Below, piece by piece: positions 1 through 11,854 of a stretch of 64,000 nt of DNA. Made by a program: the position numbers and the translations under genes. The stretch is taken from the NCBI GenBank assembly GCA_029204225.1, contig CM055111.1, positions 23,930,899 through 23,994,898 of the forward strand, given 5' to 3'. Source of the DNA: Diphasiastrum complanatum (Eukaryota; Streptophyta; Lycopodiopsida; Lycopodiales; Lycopodiaceae). The notes beneath the pieces were generated by a model. The model searched no databases and was not told the origin of the DNA. It was given only the letters and a program-made list of their open reading frames with translations. Numbering within the stretch: position 1 is the stretch's first letter; the number at the start of each line of letters is the position of its first letter.

Positions 1-63
1 AAAAGTTTGTAATGAGGATAACCAAAATAAGAGAATCGAGGAACTACGAACCGATGCTTTCAC

Positions 64-1442
64 TTGCATCTCATAGAAGACTGGAATGCCGATTCCAACT
101 GCAAGCCCTGCCAATCCTACGCCTATTGCCAGCAACTGCAACAAGACATAAGTAATTTATTGTGAAGTAGATACGAAGCGACATGAGTTTATATTACCGT
201 CCAATTAGCATGCCACAATGTGAAACTAGATCAGGTGTCAAATAGTATGATTCCAAAATGAACTAGAGAACATTCACGCAAATATCACTGCCAAGCCCTC
301 TAGTCGAGCCGCTGTAGCGGCGAGAGGAGAGCGTGTGCTGGTAATTTTCATAATATGATCAGGTGTGAAAATGATCTGGCTTGGCTTTCTTTGTGTTCGC
401 GAGAAACGCTTCATCTACAAGAGCTCAGGATTCGAATAGTCCATCCAATGATTCCATCTAAGGGTGCCAGGATGCCCGGGCCTTTCGGAGTCCACACGCG
501 AGAGCTCAGAATTGGGAGGGCATCGAAATTACATCTGAGCTGAATATTCCGATGGATATGGGAGTACCCAACTGCCATCTAAGATTCGAGTTGACGCATG
601 TTAATGTTACCATACAACAAGAATATAGACGTCAAATTCTACAAATCCATAGAGTATCTGAAATTATTCGGGGCCAAACTTAAAAGAACTTCTTTGGTTA
701 AGCTTCCCAAAGCTGACAGATATTGCTCATACTAAAATCTAAGAATAATCCAGCATAACCCCATTAGTGTTCATGTTCAGATTTTACATGTTACCTACAG
801 CTATTCTGTTCCTTTGTCATTATTATGCAATGTTTGTTGTTATAGCACGTTCAAGTGAATGGAATCTATTCTAAAATAGAAACGTGTCAGCATTACGTCT
901 ATGTAATCAAATATGAAGGTACAGAGTGCAATGTTGTATTCAGTACTACGGAATCTATTCTGAATAGAACCATGTCAAAATTCACAATAGAACTGACGCT
1001 ACATTCTTTCGATTCTATTTTGAAAATAGATTCCATGTAATAAAATATGTATGTTATAAAATACAACCGAAAAATTGCACTAACAGATTATAAGATAGTA
1101 ATGAAATAAAACCGACAGAATGCAGCATTTTATTAAGTATTATGGAATCCAATCTGTAAGTATGCTGTTTGCAATTAACATTGGAGAAGTAATGCCAAGT
1201 CCATTAAGATAAGCTCAGATTGTTACCGTGTCTTGGTCGACGTCCAATGCTCTGACACACGGCAAGCGACCTCGCTTTCTTAACCGCCGAACAGTGTTAA
1301 ACGAGGATGTTCTGTGCGGAAAATTGGGCAAAAACGAGGATGAGGGGGTAATTGAAGGTACCACGCGCCTGGTAGTAAGCAAGGAGGCGAGAGAACCTGT
1401 TGCAAACGTAGACGCCATCGCCATCGCCATCGCCATTGCCAT
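64..1442 (-). CDS. LQY1: LQY1-like plastid DnaJ-type zinc-finger protein, 5' exons (partial)
   Basis: Two coding exons read on the minus strand. Exon 1 (1442 to 1227, 72 codons) starts at an ATG followed by a MAMAMAMAMA run and a Ser/Thr/Arg-rich stretch that looks like a chloroplast transit peptide, and ends LDVDQDT before a GTAACA donor. Exon 2 (135 to 64, 24 codons) follows a TTGCAG acceptor and encodes a hydrophobic segment ending GIGIPVFYEMQ before a GT donor. The joined text matches the membrane region of LQY1 (tomato relative SPA), a small thylakoid protein with disulfide-isomerase activity linked to photosystem II repair. Intron 1 is 136-1226. The cysteine-rich zinc-finger exons should lie beyond the left edge, so the domain defining the function is not seen. 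Recognition is from memory of the family, but the splice phases and residues agree well. Confidence 0.85.
859..1036. mobile_element. MITE-like element with 25-bp terminal inverted repeats in LQY1 intron 1
   Basis: A 178-bp segment begins ATGGAATCTATTCTAAAATA and ends with the near-exact reverse complement (GATTCTATTTTGAAAATAGA then TTCCAT). A third related inner copy of GGAATCTATTCTGAATAGAA lies at about 951-970. It has no coding capacity. Size, AT-richness and inverted ends fit a non-autonomous DNA transposon. I could not define a clean target-site duplication. Confidence 0.65.
1411..1442. repeat. GCCATC/GCCATT hexanucleotide repeat in LQY1 exon 1
   Basis: About five copies of a 6-bp unit sit at the start codon of the LQY1-like gene. 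They give alternating Met-Ala and offer five in-frame ATG codons. The plus-strand reading frame across the same bases (Ala-Ile repeats) is a shadow. Confidence 0.85.
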
Positions 1443-1499
1443 TGCCGATCGCTAATGCTCGAAAGAGGGATGGATCGTAAAGGGCCTCGGTGAGCTCCA

Positions 1500-2345
1500 C
1501 CTATGACCAAAAAGTATTATGGCCCTCCCATTTCATTTGTAGATAGGCCAAGAGGCATAAATATAAACCAAGAGGCATTTGTAGATAGGATGATTGATGT
1601 AGTATGGAATGGCAAGGGCACATTTTCCCCCCAAAGCTTTTTGGAATTTTTTTAGGGGAGGCCCAGAGGGGCCACCCTAAAAAATTTTGGAAAGCTGAAT
1701 CGGGCAGAATGGCCTGTGCCCGGCCCATTTCATTGCGTAATGGATTTTTTGACTTTTTCACATGCCATTGATAAACCATAATTTGCAATCTGACTTTCTT
1801 TGAACCAGTCAGAAATAGCCATGTGGCAGACTGGCGCAGACTGACGCACTTTATTTTTCAAATTCTTTTTAAAAATCCAGTGACGTTGTCTGCTTTTTAA
1901 AAAGCCAGAAAAAGGGGCATAATCATCACAAAGAATCCATTACGTATTATGAACAAGCAAGGGCAGATCACATTTTCCCTGATAAAGAGTTATAGGCAAG
2001 TCGAGACAATAATTTTTACCGCACAGAATATCGTCTACCCAACTTATTCCATTTGGTAAAAGATAGTGGCTGCTTTTTCATATGACCATTATGCAGTAGA
2101 ATTTGCATTTGAAAAACATAATCGTGGCACTTGAAAAACTGAGCTTTTTTCACAGGACCATTATGAAGTGCCTATTCTGCTTTTTAAGCAGTCTGAAATA
2201 TGGGCAGAAAATGCAAGCAACTATCATTTACGTATACTCAACCTTCCTCTCGTCATGGCAATCTATGCCATCATCCAAAGGTGGACCTCCAACCACTATT
2301 TTTCAAGCATTCAACAAATTTTCTACACCTTTGCATGATGGTGTC
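1500..2345. other. Gene-free stretch upstream of LQY1 with degenerate repeats
   Basis: This stretch holds the presumed LQY1 promoter (upstream is to the right) and then diffuse repetitive sequence. A motif like GCAAGGGCACATTTTCCC recurs near 1612 and 1960, and CCATTATG-type phrases recur near 2086 and 2158. No supported reading frame is seen. Confidence 0.5.
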
Positions 2346-2580
2346 TGTTGGGGATATTCCCGACATATTGTAAATAAATAATATCGGCCAATAAAATGTG
2401 TTGCGAGGGCATGGCATCCTGCGCGTATAAGCCCATGGCCCAATGAGCACGCAAGTTGAGATGTAAATAGAATAATAGACTTTGGCCCCTTTGTAATGGC
2501 CTAAAGTCAATTTTAAACTTAGAGTTTACTTTTTTAGAGTTGGGTCCTCTCTATCTCTCTCCCTCTCTCTTCTCTTCTCA
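2346..2580 (+). repeat. 5' LTR of gypsy element A (internally deleted)
   Basis: It starts TGTTGGGGATATTCCCGACA and matches the 3' LTR at 7018 base for base over about 200 bp, with roughly ten per cent differences. Shortly after GAGTTGGGTC it jumps to a CTCTCTATCTCTCTCC tract that in the 3' LTR lies about 360 bp further on, so this copy has lost the middle of the LTR. The gag nucleocapsid frame starts immediately afterwards. Confidence 0.8.
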
Positions 2581-2582
2581 AT

Positions 2583-2840
2583 GGAGGAAGAAATTACGAC
2601 TGCTATGGATGTGGTGAAGGCCACAGAATTGCGAAATGTCCTTACAAGGGACAATATACATCCTTCTGCCGAGAATGCAGTTATGGACACTACTACAAGA
2701 ATTGTCCATTGAGACCTAGGACCAGCGCACTTTTGAATTTCCTTGCAATACAACAGGCAGCAATTCCAGTAGGGATGCCACCGGAAGGGCAACAATTCCA
2801 TGCCTCTGTGTTAGCCGTTACGCGAGCACAGAAAAGATAG
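2583..2840 (+). pseudogene. Gypsy element A gag nucleocapsid with two zinc knuckles
   Basis: The frame reads two Cys-His boxes: CYGCGEGHRIAKC (CX2CX4HX4C) and CRECSYGHYYKNC (CX2CX4HX4C). It then has a short tail and a TAG stop. Double zinc knuckles of this spacing are typical of the retroviral-type nucleocapsid that binds element RNA. The capsid part that should precede it is missing, probably lost in the same deletion that shortened the 5' LTR. The frame starts just after that junction, so it is a remnant. Confidence 0.85.
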
Positions 2841-3044
2841 TAAGTGGCTCCCTCACCACCACCATCGGTCACTGATGACCAACCCTCAACTTCAGCATAT
2901 CCGAATGTGAGGGAAGAAAGGAGACAGTACCAGAAGATACGACACTGGGTATAGAGAGCACAAGCGGAGGAAAAAGAGTAAGAAAGGGACAACCCTACAG
3001 AACCTCCAACTGATGGCGAATAGGAACCACAAACGAGCTCACCA

Positions 3045-3720
3045 TTGTGCACTGATCAAAACGATCGGTTGCATCGTCATGAACCACCTTTTCACATGGT
3101 GGAGCCCGAGGAACCACGCACTGAAAGACTCACAAGCTTACTGGCGAGCCGTGTTAGTTTACCCCCTCGGGGAATTACTACGAATTGTGCACAAGCTAAA
3201 AGCCTTTTGGCTGAATGGGCCAAAGCGGACGCGAAGCCAGTAGCACCTGGGCCCATATATTGTACGGGCTACCAAGAAACAAGTAACGTCCTCCACATCG
3301 AGGCAGCGTGGAAAAGTGAGGAACACAACATCACCCTGCCAATCAAACACAAGAGATTCGAGGATGAGCCAACAATAGTAGATGGAGGATCAAGTGTCAA
3401 TTTGATCTCTACTAGTCCTATATCAAAAGTGAGGTTTACAGGGGTTAAAGCAAACAAGATTTGCCATCAAGCTAGCGGATCAATCCTGTGTAAAACCAAA
3501 GGGTGTGGTTGCCGATATCCTTGTAAAAATAGTAGGCATGCAGTTCGTGATTACCTTTGTAGAAATGGATATACCTTAATCTCCAATTGCATACCGTGTT
3601 TTACTAGGAAGACCATGGTTGAGAACTACACAAGTAGTACACAACTGGGGTACGGAAAAACTGACCTTTGAAAACAGAAAGTGGGCTGTAAAGATCGATC
3701 CAACCACGTGGGCGGTAAAA
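3045..3720 (+). pseudogene. Gypsy element A aspartic protease (frameshifted)
   Basis: The catalytic loop reads TIVDGGSSVNLIS. After about 30 further codons the coding sense moves to a second frame that contains VLLGRPWLRTTQVVHNWG, the conserved C-terminal block of Ty3/gypsy retropepsins. One frameshift therefore separates the active-site loop from the end of the domain. The protease matures the Gag-Pol polyprotein in live elements, but this copy is dead. Confidence 0.85.
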
Positions 3721-3844
3721 CTTATTACATCCAAGGCTGATGACGGATCAACAGATCACACGATTGATCGCCCAAGGCAAGCCAAGGGTGGTCACTATGA
3801 TTCAAAGACGGATGTCGTGAGATGGACGGATACATTAGCAATGA

Positions 3845-4731
3845 TTGACTGCCAAGCATGTCAATACGAATCAGATCCTGAACCCAGCACATCTTCACCC
3901 CAAGTGTTACACCATGGACACACCAATGACATTTGGAGTGAATATGATAAACATAGCATGGCTGTCAGTGGAACCTATCGAGAACCCAGTGGACGATGAT
4001 TTAGTTCCTTGGCAACATGCTTTGACTTACAATAAGGAGATTGAGCTGACTGATGAGCAGGTCCTACAGCACATGGACCCAGATCGTTACGGAATCAAGA
4101 AAGTACCAGCTCAACCGCCACAAAAATCTGCTAGGGTGAAAGTTTCAAGGATAGATCCACCAAGGGCACCTGCAAACAAGACGAACCAGTTGAAACAACG
4201 CTACAACTAGGTGATCCGATGGAGTGATCTACCCGAAGAGGCTATAGCTACAATGGATGTTGATATTCGCAACCACGAGGCGAATGTCACACCAGTTCCG
4301 AAGAAAGACAACAAGGACGAATCCACCGATATGACGAGAGGAGACAAAAATAAGGTGTTGGATTCCGTAAAGTCAATCAGGATGAACTCAGATACAGTGT
4401 CATCCTCTACTCAGATGAAAGATGACCAGTCAGACTAAGGTCAATATGCTGAAAGAGGAATCTCGATGAACACCAGTTCACGAGATGCTTGAGACTTTCA
4501 AGAATTATACCTTTTGATGATGTGGTAATTATGATGCCGCAAGCCCAACGAGAACCTGATCAAAATCAAGCACCAATGGAACACATCTTCGAAGGACCTG
4601 CGCGAATACAACCAATGAACCTTGCAGAGCCAGATGAAGAAGAAAAGATAGTGCATGTGGGAGAGCAGTTAACGCCCACACAATTCAAAAGGCTACGATC
4701 ATTGTTGGTGGAGTACAAAGACTGTTTTGCC
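3845..4731 (+). pseudogene. Gypsy element A protease-RT linker and start of reverse transcriptase
   Basis: Several short frames in series form an acidic linker followed by FDDVVIMMPQAQREP, IVHVGEQLTPTQFKRL and LLVEYKDCFA, the segment that leads into gypsy reverse transcriptase. The same linker words recur on the minus strand at 16.5-17.3 kb, so elements A and B are one family. Homology stops abruptly near 4732, before the RT fingers and palm. Confidence 0.8.
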
Positions 4732-4734
4732 AGT

Positions 4735-5400
4735 TTCTATTACCTCTTCCATCACTATCACATCTTCCATTACTCATGTTCCCACTGCTCTCCCTCTCCA
4801 GTTCAACCCTTCCGACTCTTAGTTTTCTCCAAACACTCTGGCATGGATGCAAGTCATCAAATTTTTACCGCCACGCCAGACCACTTCCACTCCATCTTGG
4901 CCTTCTGTACTCCACATCACACTCCAGTTCCCCTCTGTTCCACCCATTATCTCATTTGGACAAACTGTCTCCACCCTTGTTTTCACTTCTATTTCTCCCA
5001 CACCATCCATTTTGCCATCAAAGGTTGTCGAGGGCAACCAACCATTGCCTAATGACGAATTTGTGCAAACAGTTTTATTTCATCACCGGATCGGACAGAT
5101 CTCACCGCTCCAGATGACAGAAGGTCACCAAAAAACCTCATCGAAGACAATGATGACGACGCTATACCGGTCGTCGAGGTCAACACACATAGAAGCGGCT
5201 GCTTTCTTACGCACATATTTGTTCTTTCATGTCGGAATAATCCACCACTCTGTCTGTTTGCTTAGCATTTAATGTATCAGATTCATGCCCCACACATACT
5301 GGGCATGAGTATACTACCACACAAGCCCCTATCAGTGCCAACATATTGGCTGCTCCAAGGGATTTAATGACGACGTACCAAGCCTTGAAAATATACATCT
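4735..5400. other. Unassigned segment inside gypsy element A
   Basis: This is pyrimidine-rich sequence with no recognisable domain, replacing the RT, RNase H and integrase that should follow 4731. Several frames stay open for 60-140 codons on both strands, which suits low stop density in C-rich DNA better than real coding. Confidence 0.4.
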
Positions 5401-5448
5401 AGGATGCAGTAGCAGCCAGGGCCACATTGGACAGTCGGGTACTCCACA

Positions 5449-6735
5449 TTGGACAGCCGGGTACTCCACTTGGCGATGCACAACACCCAGCTACGGGCCG
5501 AAATCACTAAGCTGCAACAAGAGCTCCTTATAGCTCAACAACACGAACAAGACGGGCACCGGGAGATCGCCAAACCACTATATCCAAAGCCTCTCCAAAG
5601 CGCTGATAGATGCCTCCACAAAGGTGCGGGAGCTTCAGACTGAAGCGTCCCAACGACTTGCTCCACTCCAGGCGCAACTACAAATCTATGAAATAGAGAA
5701 TACGTGCTTGGGGGCAGAGGTGCAAGCTCTACAAAGCAAAAAACTTGTCTGGTTAGCTCAACCTGCACCAGACTCAAGGCCGCTCTCTCAAGCAGAGATG
5801 AATCTCTTCAGGCGTTAGGTGCAGGTGTATAGCCAAACCTTGAACAGCTACCAGGCATAGTTTGACAAATACCGAACAAGCGCAACTCACGAGCTCATCC
5901 AAGCCAAACAAGCCCTCAAGGCTTGCCAGCAATTCATGGAGAAGAAGACTCAATCAACCCTAATGGTGATTCCAATGCCACCTGCTTTTGATGCTGCACA
6001 TGCAAGTACTAGCCAGGACCGAGGCCAGCAAGCATCATGGGTGATAAATCAGGATCAGGGATCAGGCGGACAAGACCAAGGACCACTTGATACAGGTGCT
6101 GAGACGTGGGACCAAGGCGAAGACACGGGTCTCAGCCATAGCCATGAGAAAGGCCAAGCTTTCTCATCAAGAGGTTCGTGCACCATATCTGTCAGTCGAG
6201 CCTTCCGACACCCCAAGTCCGTGGAGGAAAAAATCAATGAATTTTTAGCCAAGTATCCCCACGAGTCATCAAGAGGCGGCTGGCAGATCTCATTTTTGGT
6301 GCAAATAATAAAAGACAATGAGCTGCAAGCACTACCAGCCCTCCAACCACAACCTGAGTGGCACCAACAGCTCTTTGAACGGGACCCTACGGCCATCAGG
6401 GTCTATGTGACAAGTCCACAACAGCTACAGATGAACGCACACTTCCTGCCATGCACACGCCGATCCAATGGGCAGAATGCGGCACTCCTCTGGACACCAT
6501 TCAGAACTGCAATTGGCCAAGGATTCATTCAGAGCATGATTGGAATACGGATGTAGATGCCCGAAGGGCTCTCACCCTATTTGCTAATAAATATTTCAAT
6601 TGCCCTGACCCAACAGTCCGTGCGTCAACCACTTACGCCCGAGACTTAGAGCATTTAATGGGAATTGAAACCAAGTGGGACAATTTTCTCCCCCCCCCCC
6701 CCCCCTCATATTCTTTGATCCAAATAAGTCCCTAG
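5449..6735 (+). pseudogene. Coiled-coil ORF of unknown function inside gypsy element A
   Basis: A long reading path with a few stops and frame changes carries heptad-rich text (RAEITKLQQELLIAQQHEQ, then LQTEASQRLAPLQAQLQIYE), a Gln/Gly-rich hinge near 6000-6130, and a more globular part (EKINEFLAKYPHESSRGGW). A later frame reads DVDARRALTLFANKYFNC before a run of about fifteen C residues. It sits between the RT stub and the 3' LTR. It could be an additional 3' ORF, or a displaced gag N-terminus, since the related element at 16-19 kb has a coiled coil upstream of pol. I recognise no domain. Confidence 0.5.
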
Positions 6736-7017
6736 CCTCCAAAAAAATGGAAGATCAACTGCCAGTCGCTCGAGTCTACTACCAAGTTGCATTCTTTGGC
6801 GATCGCTGGACGCGCAGATTCCAAGCATGGGTCGACCAAAACTGGCTAACATGAGTCCACAACACCCTTCACACGCCCAAGGACTTGAAGAAACTGGACA
6901 AAATAAATTTCATGAAAGATGTCATTGGCTACCTGATCCACCAGAGGCGGGCCAAGAAGACTCTATACTAAACCGGTAGAGTGCCAAGGGACCGGCACTA
7001 CTTTAGGCCGTGGGTCC

Positions 7018-7660
7018 TGTTGAGGGTATTCCCGACATATTGTAAATAAATAATATTGGCCAATAAAATGTGCTGCAAGGGCATGGCATCCTACATGTAT
7101 AAGCCCATGGCCCAATGAGCACACAAGTTGAGATGTAAATAGAATAATAGACTTGGGCCCCTTTGTAATCAAAATAAAACTTGAGGCCCAAAGTCAATTT
7201 TAAACTTAGAGTTTACTTTTTTAGAGTTGGGTCCAATTTTGGACTCACATGAATCTTGTGATTTTTACTGTACTTTTTGTGGACCCTTGGATCAAGTTGG
7301 GTCCAAGATGAATGGATAGGATCAACGTGAATATTAGCCAATAGGATTTTAGGGCAAGGGCCTTTCCCAACTATAAAAAGACACCATTTGTACTCTATTT
7401 GGATGCTTAATGAGAAGGAGGAAACTCTACCAATTTTTGGAGAGAAGCATCCTCAATTGCTATTCGCTACTTGCTAATGTTCTTGTTTGTGTTTTTCATT
7501 GCTTTCCATTTTCATGCTTATTAGTTGCCATAGTTAATGTTTTTCCATTAGCAAGCATAAGGAGCATTTGAGCTAACCTCCACTCTCACTCTCACTCTCT
7601 ATCTCTCTCCCTGTCTCTTCTCTTCTCAATCTCTTCTATTCTTCTCTTCTCTTTCACCAA
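7018..7660 (+). repeat. 3' LTR of gypsy element A
   Basis: It begins TGTTGAGGGTATTCCCGACA, matching the 5' LTR at 2346. It contains a CTATAAAAAG TATA-box sequence near 7370, then a leader-like region and CT-rich repeats. The right end is approximate because the only partner is internally deleted. No target-site duplication could be assigned. Confidence 0.75.
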
Positions 7661-7923
7661 AAAACATAATGAAGGTAGTTTAGGGAAGTAGAGTTAGGGG
7701 TGTGTAGTGTTAGTGGTGGTAGAGTTAGGAAAAAAGTAGGGAACTAACATAGATGAGACGATTTTTTAGCTTGACATAGACATTACAAAACTAAGGTACA
7801 CTAGATCTATTTAGTTTGACTTATTGTAGTTTGAAGCATTCACGGATTGTAGCTTTCACTAATGGCAATGTTCCATTTGCACGTTGCACTTCCTATGGAA
7901 TGCACTCCAATCATTAAGAAAAA

Positions 7924-9357
7924 TTGAAAGCTGTAGAGAATGTTGCTGCAATAGTTAGAGAATTGAGAATGAATAATCATAAGAATATAGATTTGTGGGT
8001 GGATGGATCAATTTATCCTAATAATCCAGCAACCAATTTGTGTCCAGATTTTAAGTCCGTAACTCATCTTCCCATATTTGCATGTGAAGGAAATAGCGCA
8101 TTACTTGGATATTGTCAAAGGTTGCGTGATATTGGAATGCATAGTGATCTTGTTTTGATCAACAATTACAGTTTGCTAATCAACAATTGCAATGTGCAAA
8201 TCAACAATTGTCTCATTATGTGCAACACACTAGTGTTGAAAACAATGCACTCAGGCATGCTATATCAAAGTTGAATGCTACAATCACTACTCTTCGGGGC
8301 TCAAACCAAGAAATGTTAGAATCCATGGAGAAGTTGTGATCCGACAGTTTAAAATCTGTTGTTGATATACAAGTTATCAAAAAGGCAATGATGAAAGGAA
8401 AGAAAGAGAGTACTGATGAAGAATATTGATGACTTATCAAATGAAAAACGAAATTGCAGAGTTGGATGAAAATGTGATACAAGGTGCATGTGATGTTTCT
8501 GGAATTAGCAGAAATGCTTATTCTACTTTTTTTAGAATAGTTAAAGAAGCCTTTTCTCAAGTGATGGTGAAGAAAACTTAGCTTCCTCATCCATATTGGA
8601 TAAGATTAGCAAGAAATTATTATAATGATGGAATGTTCAAAGTAGTTGGCAAACCACTTCATATAACTGAATTATACAAATCAGAATATGGTGAGCTCAA
8701 TTACAAGGATTGCAATATTTTCTTTGATATTGAAAATGCTCTAAAATACATTAATCAATTCTATAAACTAGATGAACATCAAGTAAATGGAAAGATAATT
8801 ATAGTAATAAAATTGGATGAATCCAAAATCATCAAAGGTCAAAAGTTGAAACGAGTGAGTGTCACTTTGATGAACAAAACTTTCATGGATATTTTCACGG
8901 ACAAATTATGGCAAGATTATAAAGAGACATTTGGAGGGCGAGAAATTTACAATCGAAAACCATGGAAGTTTTCAATTCAATGGCACCTTGCAGGGGATTT
9001 GAAAACATTGAAATGTATGTATAATGTCTCTCATGGGGCAACATCAAAGCATCCATGTCTTTATTGCATGAAGGATTGCTACAATATGAACTTGGAACGA
9101 CCAAACAACACAAGAAGCAGAAGAGTGCTCTGCCAATTCCATTAAAAAATGTTTACATATGCACATTACATGCTGAGGTTCGTATTATTGAAAAACTAAT
9201 TTATCTGCACATTCTCTTTGCATGGAATACAAAACCAAAGTCTGTGGCTAATGCAGCTATTAAGAGGTTGGAAAAAGTTCTTTCAGAGACAAGAATACAT
9301 AAAGGAAATGTCATCATTAAAAAAAGTGATAGAAATAGCGGACAAAATCACAAATGA
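7924..9357 (+). pseudogene. Unrecognised multi-frame ORF, possible DNA-transposon transposase relic
   Basis: Three pieces run in order. 7924-8335 includes LWVDGSIYPNNPATNLCP and a Gln/Asn-rich coiled segment (QQLQFANQQLQCANQQL). 8429-9145 is one frame, with a single TAG at 8579, containing WHLAGDLKTLKCMYNVSHG and a cysteine cluster HPCLYCMKDC. 9119-9357 continues in another frame with VYICTLHAEVRIIEKLIYLH. A long conserved-looking protein with one stop and one frameshift is visible. The CxxCxxxC next to an HG/HP motif suggests metal binding. I cannot assign a transposase family. Confidence 0.45.
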
Positions 9358-10857
9358 GTTATGAAAAAAGAATCTTGGAATCTCAGTGAGTTGGGTGGTG
9401 CCCATATTTATAGCCCTTTCATGTTAATCATAGCCATACATTTGTCAAGATATCAATAGAAGTCTGGGGCCTATATTTGTCGACCAATCAGACAGATACA
9501 ACATTGTACCTTCACTGGAATATAATAAATGGTCTATCGCCTTTTCGAATCATCATTAGAAGATTGAAGCATTAACGGTCGTCGTAATCCGTGCCTCGCA
9601 ATTTTCAATATTCACGAGGGTAATAATTATGGACGCTCGTCCTATTTAAGCACAAACAAGACGGCTTAAAAAATGCTTCTATATTCTTCATAGCCTTGGT
9701 CTGTATTGCCTTTACCTTGGCATATTTGGATTTATTGCGGCAAAAGTTCACTCAGATAATCTTTAAACAAATTCAAACATGCCAAGGTAAAGACAACATA
9801 GACCAAAAATACAACCGATATCAGTTCAACACGCAAGGCTGATTGCATTGAGAGGCACTTCAACAAGGGTGTGTGTTGCACTGATATCACAATTCTACAA
9901 ATCTGACATCGGTTCAGCACGCCCCATATCGGAATGATTATTTCAGATGGCGCACGTCGATTTGATATCGCAGCGAAAAAAATATCTTGAAATCACGACG
10001 ACATTATGAATGTAGAATATCGTAATTTCTTTGATATTTATGGCCTATCCTAGTCAATCTCAGTCATACATTTGTCAAGAAATGAATTGTCGTCTGGGCC
10101 CTTAAATGTCATCTAATCATTGTACATGTTCCATACTTATTCATAATTACTGTCATAATTGTTAAAAATTCACAATTCTAGCTTGACTAATTTTGGTCAT
10201 ATGACTTGTAAATAGTTAGATGGTCATGATGTGGCTTGTCACACGTGCCAAATAGCATAGGATTCCATTCATAAGGATGTTCTCAAGTAGACCTAAGTGT
10301 TAGAACCTTTGGAATGAGTCCAAATTATGCTTAGATACAAGGGAGAAAAAATAGGAGCTATTTTTGGTAATTTTTGCATTGTTGAGGGATCTCCAAGATT
10401 CCAACCCTAACTTGGTAGGGATGAAAGATCCACCAAAATTAGCATTAGGGATAGGTTTAGGGCTACTCATACCTGCCCAAAACCGTGATGGATCATGTAT
10501 ATATAGGTGATGATATCTCACCAAAATCAATCAAGCAATTTCATGTTTTTTCTCTCATAATGGTGCAATTGCTCTCTATGTCTATAATTGTTTGAGTACT
10601 TGTGATTACTAATGATTATAGGATTGAATGTAGGTCTGGTGTACAGTACTCAGACTTTGGGAGGCCGTACTTTCACACGTGTGAAGCCTTCTTCAAGGAT
10701 TTGGGCCATTTAGTGAGGTTCAAGCATAGATTTTTGATGGATTTTGATGGTTCAACTTGTGCTAATCTTATGAAATTATAATCTATTGTTTCCCTCAAAA
10801 TTTCAAGTGTTTTAGGATCCTTATTTGCTGTAATTTTTACAATAATTAGCCTTTTCA
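9358..10857. other. Gene-free AT-rich stretch
   Basis: Apart from the hairpin at 9698-9804 and scattered GATATCGGTTCAACACG-like phrases at 9811-9925, nothing recognisable is seen. Short frames here are not supported. Confidence 0.5.
9698..9804. repeat. 31-bp inverted repeat (hairpin)
   Basis: The arms 9698-9728 and 9774-9804 are reverse complements with about five mismatches. Both contain TCTTTACCTTGGCAT or its near copy. The loop is about 45 bp. It could be the core of a small foldback element. Confidence 0.6.
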
Positions 10858-11355
10858 ATTAATTATTTGTGATGACCCACGAACATTTATTAATGATTTG
10901 ATTTTTGATTTCCAAAACCCACTTTTTATAGATGTCACATTGCTTCCGCTACAATTCATGGCTGCTTTTGATTTCCCTGATTTTAAAAGCATGCATGCTG
11001 ATATGCTTAAATACGTCAGACTGGGGACTCCAGTGCTTGTGCTCCCATACATAACCAAGTAAGTGTATGCTTTTCAGATTTTATTAAGATAATTTTTTCA
11101 TATAAATTGTGAGTTACATGCATTCTAAAAAAACATATTGGTTTCTGATTGTAGTGCTCACTAGAGCTTTTATGTGCTATCTTTATATGTCAATGATGAA
11201 GGTGTATGCAATCCAATTTGTATAAAGATGAACTCTATTACACACACCCACAAAAAAGCGAGGAGCCATATGAAGAAAGTGCTGGAACTCTTTCCAGTAC
11301 CAGGTGCAACAGCCTATACAAAGCTCAAAATGGTTAATGTAGAGGTAAAATTTAT
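10858..11355 (+). other. Exon-like coding fragments of unknown protein
   Basis: From 10858 to about 11058 one plus-strand frame reads continuously (FINDLIFDFQNPLFIDV, then MLKYVRLGTPVLVLPYITK) and runs into a GTAAGTG donor-like site. A second open stretch at 11174-11355 includes KKARSHMKKVLELFPVPG. Amino-acid composition looks protein-like rather than random. I recognise no family, and no start or acceptor is convincing. Confidence 0.3.
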
Positions 11356-11854
11356 TTAATATTGGTTCAACGCGCGCTTCTAGTCATAGAAAAGAAAGAC
11401 CCTCAGCTTGAACAATGATACTCAAGTTGAGTGGTTCATATATTATCAAACATGATGTATACAAAAAAATGATATGACATAATACAAAATTACATTGTTC
11501 AAGTTCTATGGATCTTCAATTTCGATAGATGTTCATATGTCTTTGTATTTTATATGCTCTTCTTGCCTTGCTCTTGTTGGAGAGAGGGAGAGTAGCGAGA
11601 GTTGAGAAAGGTGTCATATGTTAGAAACGAAAAAGTTAGCTCAGAGGGGTAAGATGAACACGGAGGAGGTGGATGCTTGGAATGGCAGATAAAGGTTAGT
11701 GTGTGGCACTTGGGTGGACAAAAGGGACGGGCATTGGAAACCGTGCACTTTTGTCTCGAGAAGTGCGCAGGCAAAGTTACACAACAAGGGGCCTGCTACG
11801 ATATGTTCACGGTTGTTGGGTTTGATGGAGTTGGTCAGTTCATGAATAAGGAAG

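Noticed and set aside
1228-1455. Plus-strand 75-codon frame over LQY1 exon 1
   Set aside because: Antisense shadow; the minus strand has the family match, splice sites and a transit peptide.
4735-5272. Overlapping frames of 113-187 codons in C-rich DNA
   Set aside because: Three frames are open at once and none carries a motif; low stop density explains them.
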